Below, in pieces: positions 21,953-34,284 of a stretch of 59,215 bases of DNA. The position numbers were made by a program, and so were the translations under genes. This stretch comes from Pseudomonas juntendi (lineage in GTDB: Bacteria > Pseudomonadota > Gammaproteobacteria > Pseudomonadales > Pseudomonadaceae). Each line of letters begins with the position of its first letter. Positions within the stretch are counted from its first letter, which is position 1. Location of the stretch: positions 1 through 59,215 of the forward strand of contig NZ_BLJG01000210.1 of NCBI RefSeq assembly GCF_009932375.1, read 5' to 3'. The notes below the pieces were generated by a model. The model saw only the letters and a program-made list of their open reading frames with translations, did not search any database and had not been told where the DNA came from.

Positions 21953-23301
21953 GCCAGGGCCCCCGCTGCCTGGGCGAACAGCCGCCCGCGTTCTTCGAAG
22001 TTCCGGAACATGTCGAGGCTGGCGCAGGCTGGCGACAACAGCACGGCATCCCCGGCCCGGGCCAGGTCGGCGCACTGTTGCACGGCGTCGTCGAGGGTTT
22101 TTACCCGCACCAGCGGCACGTCATCACCCAAGGCTTGGGCAAGGCGCTCGGCATCACGGCCCAGCAACACCACGGCGCGGCAAAACCGCTTGACCGGTTC
22201 ACGCAGGGCGCCGAACTCGGCGCCTTTGCCGTCGCCACCTGCGATCAACACCAGCTTGCCCTCGATATCGGCCCCCAGGCCTTCGATGGCGGCCAATGCA
22301 GCACCGACATTGGTGGCCTTGGAATCGTCGTACCAGTTCACGCCGTCACGCTCGCGCACCCACTGGCAACGGTGGGCCAGGCCCGCGAATTCGCGCAGCG
22401 CTTCGAGCATCGGCTCGAACGGCAAGCCGGCAGCATGGCCCAAGGCCAACGCCGCCAGTGCATTGCTCTGGTTATGGGCACCGCGAATCTTCAGCTCGCG
22501 CACCGGCAGCAATGCCTGGAATTCGAACGCCAGGTATTTCTCGCCATCCACTTCGCGCAGGCCGAACGCCTTGAAGTCTGGTTGGTTGAGGCCGAAGGAC
22601 CAGCAAGGGCGGCCTTCTACCGGCAGTGGCCGGCTCAGGGCGTCCTGGCGGTTCACGACCACCTGCCTGGCACCGCGGAAGATGCGGTGCTTGGCCAGGT
22701 GATAGGCCGGCAGGCCGCTGTAGCGGTCCATGTGGTCTTCGCTGATGTTCAGCACGGTGGCCACTTCGGCATTGAGCTGGTCGGTGGTTTCCAGCTGGAA
22801 GCTCGACAGCTCCAGCACGTACAGCTCGACGTCATCGGCCAGCAGGTCCAGTGCCGGGGTCCCCAGGTTACCGCCCACGGCCACGCGCTTGCCGGCCTTG
22901 GCTGCCATTTCACCTACCAGCGTGGTCACGGTGCTCTTGGCGTTGGAACCGCTGATGGCGATGATCGGCGCCTTGGCATGGCGGGCGAACAGCTCGATGT
23001 CCCCCGACAGCTGCACGCCCCGCGCAGCGGCCTGCTGCAGGGCCGGGGTAGCCAGGGCCAGGCCAGGGCTCACGTACAGTTCGTTGGCGCGGCACAGGAA
23101 GTCCACGTCCAGTTCACCACAGCGCACTTCCACCTGCGGGTACTCACGGCGCAGGGTGTCCAGTTCCGGCGGTTGCTCGCGGGTGTCGGCGACCGCAAAG
23201 GCAATGCCCCGGCTCGCCAGGAAGCGAACCAGGGACATGCCGCTCTTGCCGAGGCCGACAACGATGCGGAATTGGTCGGAAGCGATCAAAGACACGCTCA
23301 T
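21949..23301 (-). CDS. murD: UDP-N-acetylmuramoyl-L-alanine--D-glutamate ligase
   Basis: A 450-residue Mur ligase adding D-Glu. The N-terminal UDP-binding block is RIVVGLGKSGMSLVRFLASR; the ATP loop reads SGSNAKSTVTTLVGEM, with Ala where E. coli has Gly (GSNGKST). I recall this substitution as general in Pseudomonas MurD. LELSSFQLETT, NISEDHMDRY and WYDDSKATN follow as expected. It is directly adjacent to mraY without a gap. Confidence 0.96.
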   Translation of the reverse strand: MSVSLIASDQFRIVVGLGKSGMSLVRFLASRGIAFAVADTREQPPELDTLRREYPQVEVRCGELDVDFLCRANELYVSPGLALATPALQQAAARGVQLSGDIELFARHAKAPIIAISGSNAKSTVTTLVGEMAAKAGKRVAVGGNLGTPALDLLADDVELYVLELSSFQLETTDQLNAEVATVLNISEDHMDRYSGLPAYHLAKHRIFRGARQVVVNRQDALSRPLPVEGRPCWSFGLNQPDFKAFGLREVDGEKYLAFEFQALLPVRELKIRGAHNQSNALAALALGHAAGLPFEPMLEALREFAGLAHRCQWVRERDGVNWYDDSKATNVGAALAAIEGLGADIEGKLVLIAGGDGKGAEFGALREPVKRFCRAVVLLGRDAERLAQALGDDVPLVRVKTLDDAVQQCADLARAGDAVLLSPACASLDMFRNFEERGRLFAQAAGALA

Positions 23302-24384
23302 CTACCTCAGTTTCAGGGTGGCAAGGCCGATCAGCACCAGGATCACGGTGATGATCCAGAAGCGGACGATCACGCGTGGCTCTGGCCAGCCCTTGAGTTC
23401 AAAGTGGTGGTGGATCGGTGCCATGCGGAACACCCGTTTGCCGGTCAGCTTGAACGAGGCGACTTGAATCACCACCGACAGGGTTTCCACGACAAAGATG
23501 CCGCCCATGATGAACAGCACGATTTCCTGGCGCACGATCACCGCGATGGTGCCCAGGGCAGCGCCCAGCGCCAGCGCGCCGACGTCACCCATGAAGACTT
23601 GTGCCGGGTAGGTGTTGAACCACAAAAAGCCCAGGCCGGCACCGATCAAGGCGCCACAGAACACGATCAATTCGCCCGAGCCAGGCACGTAGGGAATCAG
23701 CAGGTACTCGGCGAATTTCACGTTACCCGACAGGTAGCAGAAGATGCCCAGGGCGCCGCCGACCATCACCGTGGGCATGATCGCCAGGCCGTCGAGGCCG
23801 TCGGTGAGGTTGACCGCGTTGCTGGAGCCGACGATGACGAAGTAGGTCAGCACCACGAAGCCGACGCCCAGCGGAATGGTGACGTCCTTGATGAAGGGCA
23901 GGATCAGCGTGGTTTCGACGCTGGTCGGTGCGGTCTTGTACAGGAACACCGCCGCCGCCAGGCCGAACACCGACTGCCAGAAGTACTTCCAGCGGCTTGG
24001 CAGGCCCCGCGAATTCTTTTCGATCACCTTGCGGTAGTCGTCGACCCAGCCGATGGCACCGAAGGCCAGGGTGACGATCAGCACCACCCAGACGTAGCGG
24101 TTGCTCAGGTCGGCCCACAGCAGGGTGCTGACAGCGATGGCCGACAGGATCAGTGCGCCGCCCATGGTCGGGGTGCCGGACTTGGACAGGTGCGATTGCG
24201 GGCCGTCGTTACGTACGGCCTGGCCGATCTGGCGAATTTGCAGCGTACGGATCATCCACGGCCCCAGCCACAGCGCCAGGGACAACGCGGTCAGTACACC
24301 CAGAATCCCGCGCAGGGACAGGTACTGGAAGACCGCGAAGCCTTTGTGGAACTGTTGCAGATACTCGGCCAACAGCAGCAGCAT
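23302..24384 (-). CDS. mraY: Phospho-N-acetylmuramoyl-pentapeptide-transferase
   Basis: A 360-residue, 10-helix membrane enzyme that moves phospho-MurNAc-pentapeptide to undecaprenyl phosphate (lipid I). Start [20 protein letters not shown] overlaps the murF stop by one base (TAATG). Active-site blocks: [16 protein letters not shown] with the catalytic Asp pair, [10 protein letters not shown] and [18 protein letters not shown]. Confidence 0.97.
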   Translation of the reverse strand: MLLLLAEYLQQFHKGFAVFQYLSLRGILGVLTALSLALWLGPWMIRTLQIRQIGQAVRNDGPQSHLSKSGTPTMGGALILSAIAVSTLLWADLSNRYVWVVLIVTLAFGAIGWVDDYRKVIEKNSRGLPSRWKYFWQSVFGLAAAVFLYKTAPTSVETTLILPFIKDVTIPLGVGFVVLTYFVIVGSSNAVNLTDGLDGLAIMPTVMVGGALGIFCYLSGNVKFAEYLLIPYVPGSGELIVFCGALIGAGLGFLWFNTYPAQVFMGDVGALALGAALGTIAVIVRQEIVLFIMGGIFVVETLSVVIQVASFKLTGKRVFRMAPIHHHFELKGWPEPRVIVRFWIITVILVLIGLATLKLR

Positions 24385-25751
24385 TAATGTTTCTCCCCGC
24401 TGGCACCGCACAAAGCCGCCACGACGTTTTCCATCGCAGCGCTGCGCGAGCCCTTGATCAAAATAGTGGTGTCGCTGGCGTTTTCGGCACTAACCGCGCC
24501 GATCAGCTCAGCTTGAGTAGCGAAATGACGGCCATCGGCGCCGAACGCCTCGACCGCATGTTTCATGTTGGAACCCACTGCGTACAGGGCGTCGACCTTG
24601 CCGCGCGCGTAGTCACCCACCTGCCGGTGGCCTTCTTCCGCCCACTGCCCCAGTTCGCCGATATCCCCAAGCACCAGGACGGTGCGGCCGGAGAAGCCGG
24701 CGAGTATATCAATGGCCGCGCACATCGAGGTGGGATTTGCGTTGTAACTGTCGTCGATCACACGCACGCCACTGGGCGCGATCTGCGCCACGGTGCGGCC
24801 CTTGACCGGCTGCACCGCCGCAAGGCCAGCTGCAATGCCAGCCAGGCTCAGACCAACGGCATGGGCAGCGGCGGCAGCGGCCAGGGCGTTGCTGACATTG
24901 TGCTCACCGAGCACATTGAGCTGCACCTGGGCCACCTCGCCGGCGCCATGCAGCTGGAATGACGGGCAACCACGGGCGTCGCGCCCAATGGCGCTGGCAT
25001 GGAAATCGGCACGGGCGTCGCTGCGGGCGAAGCTGATGACCTTGTGCGCCCCGGCACGGGCCTTCCAGGTCGCGAAGGCCTTGTCGTCCAGGTTGAGAAT
25101 GGCGATACCGCCCTCGCCCAAGCCTTCAAGAATCTCGCCTTTGGCTTCGACGATTTTCTCCGGGCCGCCGAACTCGCCAACATGCGCGGTACCGGCGTTG
25201 TTGATGACGACCACCTGCGGCCGGGTCAGGCCGACGGTGTAGCGAATTTCACCGATGCGCGAAGCGCCCAGCTCGATCACCGCAGCACTGTGCTGCGCAG
25301 CGATTTCCAGCAGGGTCAGCGGCGCACCGAGGTCGTTGTTGAGGTTGCCACGGGTGGCGTGGACAAGACCACGGGTGCGCAGGATGCTGGCAAGCATTTC
25401 CTTGACTGTGGTCTTGCCGCTGGAACCGGTAATGGCCACCACCGGCTTGTCATAGGCAGCACGGTTCAGTGCCCCGAGCTGGCCCAGGGCCAGGCGGCAG
25501 TCAGCCACGCGCAATTGCGGCAGCTCGACATCGGCCACCTCGCGCTCGACCAGCGCCGCGACGGCACCCTTGGCTTTGACATCGGCCAGGTAGTCGTGGC
25601 CGTCGAAACGCGGGCCGGTCAAGGCGACGAACAGTTGCCCGGCACTGACACTGCGGCTGTCGATGCTGACGCCGGTGAACGCCGCATCGGCGCCGATCTG
25701 CTGACCGTTCAGCAGCGGGGCCAGCTGGCTGAGTGACATGGGCTTAAGCAT
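24384..25751 (-). CDS. murF: UDP-MurNAc-tripeptide--D-alanyl-D-alanine ligase
   Basis: A 455-residue Mur ligase joining D-Ala-D-Ala to the tripeptide, the last cytoplasmic precursor step. P-loop [26 protein letters not shown] and [13 protein letters not shown] are typical. Start [14 protein letters not shown] overlaps the murE stop by 8 bases; the internal MSLSQL (25739) is an alternative. Confidence 0.96.
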   Translation of the reverse strand: MLKPMSLSQLAPLLNGQQIGADAAFTGVSIDSRSVSAGQLFVALTGPRFDGHDYLADVKAKGAVAALVEREVADVELPQLRVADCRLALGQLGALNRAAYDKPVVAITGSSGKTTVKEMLASILRTRGLVHATRGNLNNDLGAPLTLLEIAAQHSAAVIELGASRIGEIRYTVGLTRPQVVVINNAGTAHVGEFGGPEKIVEAKGEILEGLGEGGIAILNLDDKAFATWKARAGAHKVISFARSDARADFHASAIGRDARGCPSFQLHGAGEVAQVQLNVLGEHNVSNALAAAAAAHAVGLSLAGIAAGLAAVQPVKGRTVAQIAPSGVRVIDDSYNANPTSMCAAIDILAGFSGRTVLVLGDIGELGQWAEEGHRQVGDYARGKVDALYAVGSNMKHAVEAFGADGRHFATQAELIGAVSAENASDTTILIKGSRSAAMENVVAALCGASGEKH

Positions 25752-27230
25752 GTGGAGCCTCCCAGGCTGCAAGTGCCTTTTCGGCTTCGATCAAGTCGGA
25801 GAACTCATGGCGCTCGCCGTTGATCTCCTGGTAATCCTCGTGCCCCTTGCCGGCCAGCACGATCACGTCGTCGGCAGCAGCGGTGGCAATCAGGTGCGCA
25901 ATGGCCGCGCCGCGGCCAGCGATGAACTCCACCCCGGCAGGCTTGGCAAAACCGGGGCGAATGTCGTCGAAGATACGCAGCGGGTCTTCGCTACGCGGGT
26001 TGTCGTCGGTGACCAGGACGCGGTCCGCCAGGCGCTCGGCCACTTCGGCCATCAGTGGGCGCTTGCCGCGATCACGGTCGCCACCGCAGCCGAACAGGCA
26101 CAGCAGCTGGCCGTGAGCATGCGGGCGCAGGGCTTCCAGAACCTTCTCCAGCGCGTCTGGCGTATGTGCGTAGTCGACCACCACCAATGGCTTGGCACCG
26201 CCACCCAGGCGCTGCATGCGGCCAACCGGCCCTTGCAGTTTGGGGATGACGCGGAGGATCTCGTCGAGGGCGAAGTCCATTGCCAGCAGGGTTGCCACCG
26301 CCGCCAGCATGTTGCTCAGGTTGAAACGGCCCAGCAACTGGCTGCGCAGAATGCGTTCACCCTGGGCAGTGACCAATGTGGCGCGCACGCCATGGTCATC
26401 GAATTCGGCCTTGGTGCAGAATAGATCCGCGTCCCGGTTTTCCAGGCTATAGCTGAGCAGCCGTGACTCGATAGGATCTGCCGGCGCCCTATCGTCGAAA
26501 GCTTGAGCCAGGCGCCGACCGAACTCGTCGTCCAGGTTCACCACCTGGCAGCGCAGGCTCGGCCAGGCGAACAGCTTGGCCTTGGCCGCTTCGTACGCCT
26601 GCATGCTGCCGTGATAGTCGAGGTGATCGCGGGACAGGTTGGTCATCACCGCAATGTCGAAAGCCAGTGCAGCCACGCGGCCTTGTTCCAGGGCATGGGA
26701 AGACACCTCCATGGCCACGGCTTTGGCGCCAGCCTTTTTCAGGCCATACAGCGTCGACTGCACGGCAATCGGGTCAGGGGTGGTCAGGCGGCCACTTTGC
26801 AGTTCACCGTAGAACCCGGTACCGAGAGTGCCGATCAGGCCGCAGCGCTTGCCGAGCAGGTCCAACGCCTGCGCGAGCAATTGGGTGACACTGGTCTTGC
26901 CGTTGGTACCGGTCACGCCGACCAGGTCCAGCTGCCGGCTGGGCTCGCCATAGAAGCGGCCGGCAATATCCGACAGCTGAGCGACCAGGCCTTTGACCGG
27001 GATCAGCGGCACATCGGTCAACGGCAGCACGTTGGCGCCCTGCTCTTCATAAGCCACGGCGGCAGCACCACGGGCCAAGGCATCGGCAATGTGCCCACGG
27101 CCATCGACCTTGGCCCCCGGCACTGCCAGGAACAAGTCACCCGGGCGCACGTTGCGGCTGTCCAGGGTCAGTTCGCGGATCATCGGATCGCGGCTGGCGT
27201 GTGCGAACAGTTTGCTCAATGGCATTGTCA

Positions 27231-27231
<1 letters not shown>
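25744..27231 (-). CDS. murE: UDP-MurNAc-L-Ala-D-Glu--meso-diaminopimelate ligase
   Basis: A 495-residue Mur ligase adding meso-DAP. P-loop GVTGTNGKTSVTQLLAQ near residue 105; VDYAHTPDALEKVLEAL and the DNPRSEDP motif, whose Asn-Pro-Arg recognises DAP rather than lysine, are clear. ATG at 27231 shares one base with the ftsI TGA (TGATG); a GTG one codon earlier is also open. Confidence 0.97.
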
Positions 27232-29268
<2,037 letters not shown>

Positions 29269-29272
<4 letters not shown>

Positions 29273-30216
29273 CGCAACTTCTCCGCCACACGCATCACGG
29301 CGCTGCGCGACCGCGGGTTGGCCTTGAGCTCGGCTTCGGAGGCGAACTGGGCCTTGCCGATGAGCTTGACCTTGGGCTCGAAGACCTTGTGCTGCACCGG
29401 CAGGTTGCGTGGCAGGTTGTCGGCCTCGCCCTTGACCAGCTTGCGCATGAACAGTTTGACGATGCGGTCTTCCAGCGAGTGGAAGCTGATAACCGCCAGC
29501 CGACCGCCGACTTCAAGTGCGTCGAGCGCGGCCTCGAGCCCCGCCTCCAGGTCACCCAGTTCATTGTTGACGTGGATGCGCAAGCCCTGGAAGGCGCGGG
29601 TAGCCGGGTTCTTGCCCTTTTCCCAGGCCGGGTTGGCCACCTTGAGCACCTCTGCCAGGTCGGCAGTGCGGGTGAACGGCTGCTTTTCGCGGCGCTCGAC
29701 CACGGCACGCGCCATGCGCCCGGCAAAGCGCTCTTCGCCGTATTCCTTGAACACGCGGGCAATTTCTTCCACCGGTGCGGTGGCAATGAATTCAGCAGCG
29801 CTGACGCCCTGGTCGGGGTTCATGCGCATGTCCAGCGGGCCATCATTGAGAAAGCTGAAGCCCCGCTCGGGGTCGTCCAGTTGCGGCGAGGACACGCCAA
29901 GATCCAGCAACACGCCGCTGACCTTGCCATGCAGGCCCCGCTCGGCCACTTCTGCGCCCAGCTCGGCAAAGCTGCGCTGCACAATGACAAAGCGGCCGTC
30001 TTCGGCCGCCAGCGCTTGCCCTGTGGCAATCGCTTGTGGGTCTTTGTCGAAGCCCAGCAGCCGCCCTTGCGGCCCGAGCTTGCTGAGGATCAGGCGGCTG
30101 TGTCCGCCACGGCCAAACGTGCCGTCCAGATAGCAACCGTCGGCGCGCAAGGCCAATGCCTCGACAGCTTCGTCGAGCAGGACGGTAATGTGGTTGAAGC
30201 CGCTATCTATGGTCAC
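29269..30216 (-). CDS. rsmH: 16S rRNA m4C1402 methyltransferase
   Basis: A 315-residue SAM-dependent enzyme (formerly MraW) that N4-methylates C1402 in the ribosomal decoding centre; the 2'-O-methyl at the same base is added by RsmI, encoded nearby at 31.4 kb. [16 protein letters not shown] is the SAM site; [32 protein letters not shown] and [12 protein letters not shown] are signatures. It overlaps mraZ by 4 bases. Confidence 0.97.
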
Positions 30217-30668
30217 AGGATCAGGTCACGCAATTCGTCGGGCATGGCGCCCGGTTGTTGAATAGCTGCAAGGTCGGCTGCCGAAACCGCGTTCCAGGCA
30301 TCTTCATCCCACAGCTGGAATTTGTTCAGTTGCCCCACCAGCATCGCCTTCTTGTCGAGCTTGGCGTACTCACGCAAACGGGGCGGCACCAGGAAACGCC
30401 CACTGCCGTCGAGTTCCAGGTCTACCGCATTGCCAATCAGCAATCGCTGCAGGCGGCGGTTTTCCTCACGCAACGATGGCAAGGCACGCAACTTGGCTTC
30501 TATCTGTTCCCACTCATCGAGGGGATAAACACACAAGCACGGGTCCACGGCGTCGATGGTCACGATCAGCTGACCATTGCAACGCGAATCGAGCTCGTCA
30601 CGGTACCGGCTCGGCATGGCGAGACGGCCCTTGGCATCGAGACTGACGGCGTTGGCTCCGCGGAACAC
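30213..30668 (-). CDS. mraZ: Transcriptional regulator MraZ
   Basis: A 151-residue protein of two tandem SpoVT/AbrB-like half-domains (each with DxKGR / LDGSGR-type turns: [18 protein letters not shown] and [18 protein letters not shown]). It forms a ring and represses the dcw operon by binding TGGGN repeats. The GTG start at 30668 was chosen because GGGGAA lies at correct spacing and [15 protein letters not shown] is the family N-terminus. Confidence 0.95.
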   Translation of the reverse strand: MFRGANAVSLDAKGRLAMPSRYRDELDSRCNGQLIVTIDAVDPCLCVYPLDEWEQIEAKLRALPSLREENRRLQRLLIGNAVDLELDGSGRFLVPPRLREYAKLDKKAMLVGQLNKFQLWDEDAWNAVSAADLAAIQQPGAMPDELRDLIL

Positions 30669-30710
30669 GGCTGCGATTCCCCACAATGTTATCTTTTTTG
30701 TGCCAGAAAA

Positions 30711-30740
30711 CCCACTTCATCCCACTTTCTGCCACTTGCG
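30711..30740 (-). promoter_or_regulatory. MraZ-box operator (three 10-base direct repeats)
   Basis: On the coding strand, GTGGCAGAAA, GTGGGATGAA and GTGGGTTTTC follow one another with exact 10-base spacing. A further TGTGGGG lies nearer the start codon (about 30681-30687). E. coli MraZ binds TGGGN boxes separated by five bases, and this array has that pattern (one box is TGGCA). It lies just downstream of the -10, where repression is expected. Confidence 0.75.
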
Positions 30741-30743
30741 CAC

Positions 30744-30773
30744 ACTATAGGAATCCGCCGGAGGCACCGTCAA
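30744..30773 (-). promoter_or_regulatory. Sigma70-type promoter of the dcw operon
   Basis: On the minus strand TTGACG (30773-30768), an 18-base spacer and TATAGT (30749-30744) make a near-consensus promoter, about 75 bases upstream of the mraZ GTG and directly upstream of the MraZ boxes. Confidence 0.75.
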
Positions 30774-30825
30774 GGCACGTTCGGAAGGAAAAGCCTTACA
30801 GGACCGAGATTTAGCGCGTTAAAGG

Positions 30826-30847
30826 ATTGTGAAAGGTATTTCACAAT
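30826..30847. other. 22-base perfect palindrome upstream of the dcw promoter
   Basis: ATTGTGAAA-GGTA-TTTCACAAT, with perfect 9-base arms, lies between the 3' side of rnpB and the mraZ promoter and is flanked by an A-rich run. It could be a protein-binding site or part of the rnpB 3'-end structure. Confidence 0.6.
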
Positions 30848-30849
30848 GA

Positions 30850-30894
30850 AAAAAACACGAGAAAAATCAAACCCGCACAAGCCACTGGGGCTTG
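30850..30894 (-). terminator. Possible rnpB terminator
   Basis: Minus strand: CAAGCC-CCAGT-GGCTTG, then TGCGGG and T-rich runs (GATTTTTC, GTGTTTTTTTC). It is about 80 bases beyond the mature 3' end of RNase P RNA. The T-run is offset from the stem, so confidence is limited. Confidence 0.35.
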
Positions 30895-30975
30895 AACTTA
30901 AAGTGATTTATTAAGAGTAAGATTTTTTCGGTATTACCAAAGGGGGGTCTGCTATCGAAAGATGCAGAAAAGAAA

Positions 30976-31342
30976 GGTGGAGAGTCGATCTGTAAGCCGG
31001 GTTTTGTCGAGGACAGTCATTCCTCTACGACGGCCATCACTGGACGCCTCTAGCAACCTACCCGGTTCCGACGCGGGCCACGCCTGATGGAACCCTATTT
31101 GGTCTTGCTCCGAGTGGGGTTTACCTAGCCACGAACTGTTGCCAGCCGTGCGGTGCGCTCTTACCGCACCTTTTCACCCTTACCGGCACCGAAGTGCTTA
31201 GGCGGTTATTTTCTGTGGCACTTTCCGTAGGCTCACGCCTCCCAGGCGTTACCTGGCACTCTGCCCTATGGAGCCCGGACTTTCCTCCCCCGAACTTTTG
31301 CGGAACAAAAGACGGCAGCGACTGTCCGATCGACTCTCCGCC
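30976..31342 (-). ncRNA. rnpB: RNase P catalytic RNA (class A)
   Basis: The minus-strand RNA starts with AGAGTCGATCGGACAGTCGC and ends with AGATCGACTCTCCACC; these ends pair to form helix P1. Internal hallmarks include GAGGAAAGTCCGGGCTCCAT (helix P4/CR-I region) and, near the 3' end, the conserved CCCGGCTTACAGATCG. Length (about 365 nt) suits a gammaproteobacterial type A RNA. It processes tRNA 5' ends with the RnpA protein. Its place between rsmI and mraZ is usual in Pseudomonas. The ends are estimated to within a few bases. Confidence 0.95.
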
Positions 31343-31346
31343 GACA

Positions 31347-31375
31347 AGGGTAACGGCACACGCGCTCAAGAACAA
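31347..31375 (-). promoter_or_regulatory. Candidate rnpB promoter
   Basis: Minus strand TTGTTC (31375-31370), 17-base spacer, TACCCT (31352-31347), about 7 bases before the expected RNase P 5' end. A moderate match to sigma70 but exactly positioned. Confidence 0.5.
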
Positions 31376-31404
31376 GCGCCAGCAGCATTTATATCAATTT
31401 GCCA

Positions 31405-32280
31405 CTACTGAGCCTTCTGTTTATCCAGGGCAAGTTGATACAACAGATTCTTGCGCACGCCGGTAATTTCCGAGGCAAGCGCCGCCGCCCGCTTCAGCGG
31501 CAACTCGGCCAGCAACAGGTCGAGCACGCGCTGGGTCTCGCTACTGATGGCCTGCTCGCCCTCCGGTGCACTCCAGCCACCGACCAGTACCACGCACTCA
31601 CCGCGCTGCTGGTTGCTATCACCGGCGACGAACGCCCGCAACTCGGCCAGGGGCAAGCCCTTGAGCGTCTCGAAGGTTTTCGTCAGTTCGCGCGCCAATA
31701 AGGCTGGGCGCTCACCGCCAAACACCGTTTCCATGTCCTCGAGGCACTCGAGGATACGGTGCGGCGCTTCATAGAAAATCAGCGTGCGCGGCTCTTCGCG
31801 CACTTGCTCCAGGCGTGCCAGGCGCCCCGCCTGCCTGGCCGGCAGGAAACCTTCGAAAATGAAACGGTCCGAGGGCAGGCCCGCCGCCGACAATGCCGCG
31901 ATCAAGGCACAGGCGCCCGGCACCGGCACCACGCTGACCCCGGCAGCCCGCGCCTGGCGCACCAGGTGGTAGCCAGGGTCGGAAATCAACGGGGTACCGG
32001 CATCGGAAACCAGCGCCACATCTTCGCCGGCCAACAGCTTGCCGAGAAAGCGCCCGCCTTCGTCCCGCTCGTTATGCTCGTGGCAGGCCGCCAGTGGTGT
32101 ATCGATGCCAAAATGTTGCAGCAGGCGGATTGAATGGCGAGTGTCTTCGGCTGCGATCAGCGCCACGTCTGCCAGCACCTTGAGCGCTCGGGCGCTCATG
32201 TCATCGAGGTTGCCGATGGGAGTTGCCACCACATACAGCGTTCCCACGGTGGATTTAGAAGCCCCTGCCACATCAGTCAC
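31405..32280 (-). CDS. rsmI: 16S rRNA 2'-O-ribose C1402 methyltransferase
   Basis: A 291-residue tetrapyrrole-methylase-fold enzyme (YraL) that 2'-O-methylates C1402. TLYVVATPIGNLDDMSARAL is the family N-terminus; AEDTRHSIRLL, SDAGTPLISDPGY and FYEAPHRILE are signatures. The GTG at 32280 (MTDVAGASK) was preferred because AGG lies eight bases before it; the GTG at 32289 is almost on top of that site. It diverges from lpoA, as yraL and yraM are linked in E. coli. Confidence 0.95.
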   Translation of the reverse strand: MTDVAGASKSTVGTLYVVATPIGNLDDMSARALKVLADVALIAAEDTRHSIRLLQHFGIDTPLAACHEHNERDEGGRFLGKLLAGEDVALVSDAGTPLISDPGYHLVRQARAAGVSVVPVPGACALIAALSAAGLPSDRFIFEGFLPARQAGRLARLEQVREEPRTLIFYEAPHRILECLEDMETVFGGERPALLARELTKTFETLKGLPLAELRAFVAGDSNQQRGECVVLVGGWSAPEGEQAISSETQRVLDLLLAELPLKRAAALASEITGVRKNLLYQLALDKQKAQ

Positions 32281-32466
32281 TGCGCACACCTGTCATTCGG
32301 ATCAAAGGCGCCATTGTAGCCCGAGCGCCCGCAACAGGGCGCAAAGAACTTCATACGCGACCGGCGGCAAGCCACCTATAGTGAAGGATCGACACGGCAA
32401 CATCGCGCCCCGGCCAGTGCTTGGGTACAATTGCCGGCCAACTTGATCGAGTAACAGGACCTTTAC

Positions 32467-34284
32467 ATGATCGCTTGCCTGCGGCTGCTCACAGCCCTCT
32501 GCCTCGCTGCCCTGCTGGCAGCCTGCGCCAGCTCGCCCTCATCCAGCCTGGGCGAACTGCCACGCACCCCGGATGCCAGCATCGAGCAACTGCTCGAGCA
32601 GGCTGCTTCCAGCAAGTCTGCGCAAGACGCCGCCCTGCTGCGCCTGAGCGCAGCCGACCTGGCCTACAAGCAGAAGGACTTCCCCCGCGCCGCACGCATT
32701 CTCGAGCAGGTCCCGCTGGACACGCTCAAGCCGGCCCAGCAAGTGTTCGCCAGCACCCTGGCGGCAGAACTGGCCATGAGCCGCAACCAACCCAAGGCTG
32801 CCCTGGCCGCCCTGGCCCACCCAAGCCTGCAGCACGTTCCCGAGCTGCCGAAGGAACAGCAGGCGCGCACCTACTACGTGCACGCCGCCGCGCTGGAGGC
32901 CGATGGCCAGGCCCTGGCCGCCGCGCAACAGCGCGTACTGCTGGCCCCATTGCTCAGCGACCAGGCCGCCAGCGCAAACAACGACGCCATCTGGGCCTTG
33001 GTCGCCTCGCTGCCGGCCGAGCAGCTGCAGCAGCCGGCCACTGACCAGACCCTGGCCGGCTGGACCAGCCTGGCCCTGGCGGTGAAAAGTGCCGGCACCC
33101 TCGAGCAGCAACAGAGCGCCATCGAGAGCTGGGTCAAACAGCACCCGGACCACCCGGCGGCCAAACAGCTGCCAGTGCCACTGGTCAAGCTCAAGGAACT
33201 GGCCAGCCAACCGCTGACCAAAATCGCCCTGCTGCTGCCCCAGGAAGGGCCACTGGCCGGGGTTGCCCGGGCCCTGCGTGACGGCTTCATGGCCGCCCAC
33301 TTCCAGGCCCAGCAGGCTGGCCAAGCCGCCCCTGCGGTGCAGGTGTTCGACAGCTCGCGCATCGGCTCGCTCGACGACTTCTACCGCCAGGCCCAGGCCG
33401 CAGGCGTGCAGCTGGTCATCGGCCCGCTGGAAAAACCGCTGGTCAAGCAATTGGCCAGCAAACCGCAACTGCCGATCACCACCCTGGCGCTCAACTACGC
33501 CGATGCTGGCCAGGTGGCCCCACCGCAATTGTTCCAGTTCGGCCTGGCGGCCGAAGACGAAGCACGCGAAGTATCCCGTCGCGCCCGTGCCGATGGCATG
33601 GTCCGCGCGGTAGCCCTGGTGCCGAGCGGCGAATGGGGTGATCGCGTGCTGGCCGCCTTCCGCCAGGACTGGGAAGGCAACGGCGGCACCGTGCTCGCAG
33701 CCCAACGCATCGCGCAACCGGTTGCGCTGGCCCAGCAGATTGCCGACCTGTTCCAGCTGCGCCAGAGCGAAAGCCGCGCTAAGAGCCTGCAGAGCACGGT
33801 TGGCGGCAACATCGCCGCACAACCGTCGCGCCGCCAGGACATCGACTTCCTCTTCCTTGCCTCTACCCCTCAGCAAGCGCAGCAGATCAAGCCGACCCTG
33901 AATTTCCAGTACGCCGGTGACGTACCGGTGTACGCCACTTCCAACCTGTACAGCGCCAGCGGTGACGTCAACCAGTACAACGACATGAACGGCATCCGCT
34001 TCTGCGAAACCCCGTGGCTGCTCGATACCAGCAACAGCCTGCGCCAACAGGTGGTTCAGCAGTGGCCGCAAGCGGCCGGCAGCCTGGGCCGCCTGTACGC
34101 CATGGGCGTCGATGCCTACAGCCTGGCACCGCGCCTGGGCCAACTGAAGGCGCTGCCGGATAACCGCGTCCAGGGCCTATCCGGCAGCTTGAGCATCAAC
34201 GCCAACCAGCGTGTGGAGCGTCAACTGCCATGGGCTGAATTCGCTGGCGGCCAAGTCAAGCGCCTGCCTGATACCCCGCGCTGA
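32467..34284 (+). CDS. lpoA: Outer-membrane lipoprotein LpoA, activator of PBP1A
   Basis: A 605-residue lipoprotein. The signal peptide ends in the lipobox LLAAC (acylated Cys about 20). Residues to about 230 form a TPR-like N-domain; the rest is a periplasmic-binding-protein-like domain (KIALLLPQEGPLAGVARALR, FLASTPQQAQQIKPTL). The product reaches across the periplasm to stimulate the class A transpeptidase. Synteny with yraN-diaA-dolP matches E. coli yraM-yraP. Confidence 0.92.
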   Translation: MIACLRLLTALCLAALLAACASSPSSSLGELPRTPDASIEQLLEQAASSKSAQDAALLRLSAADLAYKQKDFPRAARILEQVPLDTLKPAQQVFASTLAAELAMSRNQPKAALAALAHPSLQHVPELPKEQQARTYYVHAAALEADGQALAAAQQRVLLAPLLSDQAASANNDAIWALVASLPAEQLQQPATDQTLAGWTSLALAVKSAGTLEQQQSAIESWVKQHPDHPAAKQLPVPLVKLKELASQPLTKIALLLPQEGPLAGVARALRDGFMAAHFQAQQAGQAAPAVQVFDSSRIGSLDDFYRQAQAAGVQLVIGPLEKPLVKQLASKPQLPITTLALNYADAGQVAPPQLFQFGLAAEDEAREVSRRARADGMVRAVALVPSGEWGDRVLAAFRQDWEGNGGTVLAAQRIAQPVALAQQIADLFQLRQSESRAKSLQSTVGGNIAAQPSRRQDIDFLFLASTPQQAQQIKPTLNFQYAGDVPVYATSNLYSASGDVNQYNDMNGIRFCETPWLLDTSNSLRQQVVQQWPQAAGSLGRLYAMGVDAYSLAPRLGQLKALPDNRVQGLSGSLSINANQRVERQLPWAEFAGGQVKRLPDTPR

